From Bugula neritina (taxonomy: Eukaryota; Bryozoa; Gymnolaemata; Cheilostomatida; Bugulidae): 64,000 bases of DNA. Shown piece after piece: positions 63,910 through 64,000 of this stretch. Within the stretch, counting starts at the first letter, position 1. Each line of letters opens with the position of its first letter. The DNA lies in contig OZ037765.1 in the NCBI GenBank assembly GCA_964035545.1, positions 3,899,198-3,963,197 of the forward strand, in the 5' to 3' direction. Position numbers and translations under genes: made by a program. Under the pieces are notes generated by a model, which ran no database searches, was not told the origin of the DNA, and saw nothing but the letters and a program-made list of their open reading frames with translations.

Positions 63910-64000
63910 TTAGATTGCTAGTTGGTCTGCTATCCTCTGTCCAGTTACTATCCTCTGTTATTGTTTTAGTAATCCAACAATTAATGTTAAGAGATTTCAA

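Overview
The window is nuclear DNA of an AT-rich invertebrate animal. It carries spliced genes with GT-AG introns and protein families found in bilaterians: a nicotinic acetylcholine receptor, NME5, KLHL18, DCTN5, dynein-2 intermediate chain WDR60 and a receptor tyrosine phosphatase. A spiralian is plausible from the general look of the genes, but the sequence alone does not fix the phylum. I assembled each gene by hand from splice sites, reading phase and remembered family alignments.

Layout: (1) 1037-6192, minus strand: a complete alpha7-like nicotinic receptor subunit, 7 exons. (2) 7181-10025, minus: NME5, 5 exons. (3) 11066-21073, minus: KLHL18, 13 exons, with two introns made largely of tandem repeats and one intron holding a 344-bp inverted-repeat element. 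(4) 21883-22758, plus: DCTN5, 2 exons, head-to-head with KLHL18. (5) 23504-48799, minus: DYNC2I1 (WDR60), 22 exons, tail-to-tail with DCTN5. Its first intron holds a 7.5-kb Ty3/Gypsy LTR retrotransposon (40700-48203) in the opposite orientation. (6) 50665 to about 63185, plus: the 5' part of a receptor-type tyrosine phosphatase gene whose catalytic core continues past the right edge. One of its introns holds a 1.69-kb foldback element (60562-62250), and the last visible intron holds a 447-bp MITE.

Three neighbours touch microtubule-motor or ciliary biology: NME5 (axoneme), DCTN5 (dynactin pointed end) and DYNC2I1 (dynein-2, retrograde intraflagellar transport). I regard this as probable chance clustering, though the close divergent and convergent spacings allow shared regulation.

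The most interesting material is mobile. The retrotransposon has two LTRs that read as identical, a 4-bp target duplication, a tRNA-Leu-type primer site, and a textbook -1 frameshift signal between gag and pol. It also has an extra 3' ORF in env position that encodes zinc fingers rather than an envelope. That ORF lacks a usable ATG, but a splice acceptor inside it is phase-compatible with a strong donor early in gag. The foldback element is built of four segments bounded by five hairpins spaced 387-392 bp apart, with long terminal inverted repeats and a 9-bp target duplication. A tRNA-derived SINE family (four copies, one with a 14-bp target duplication) is also present.
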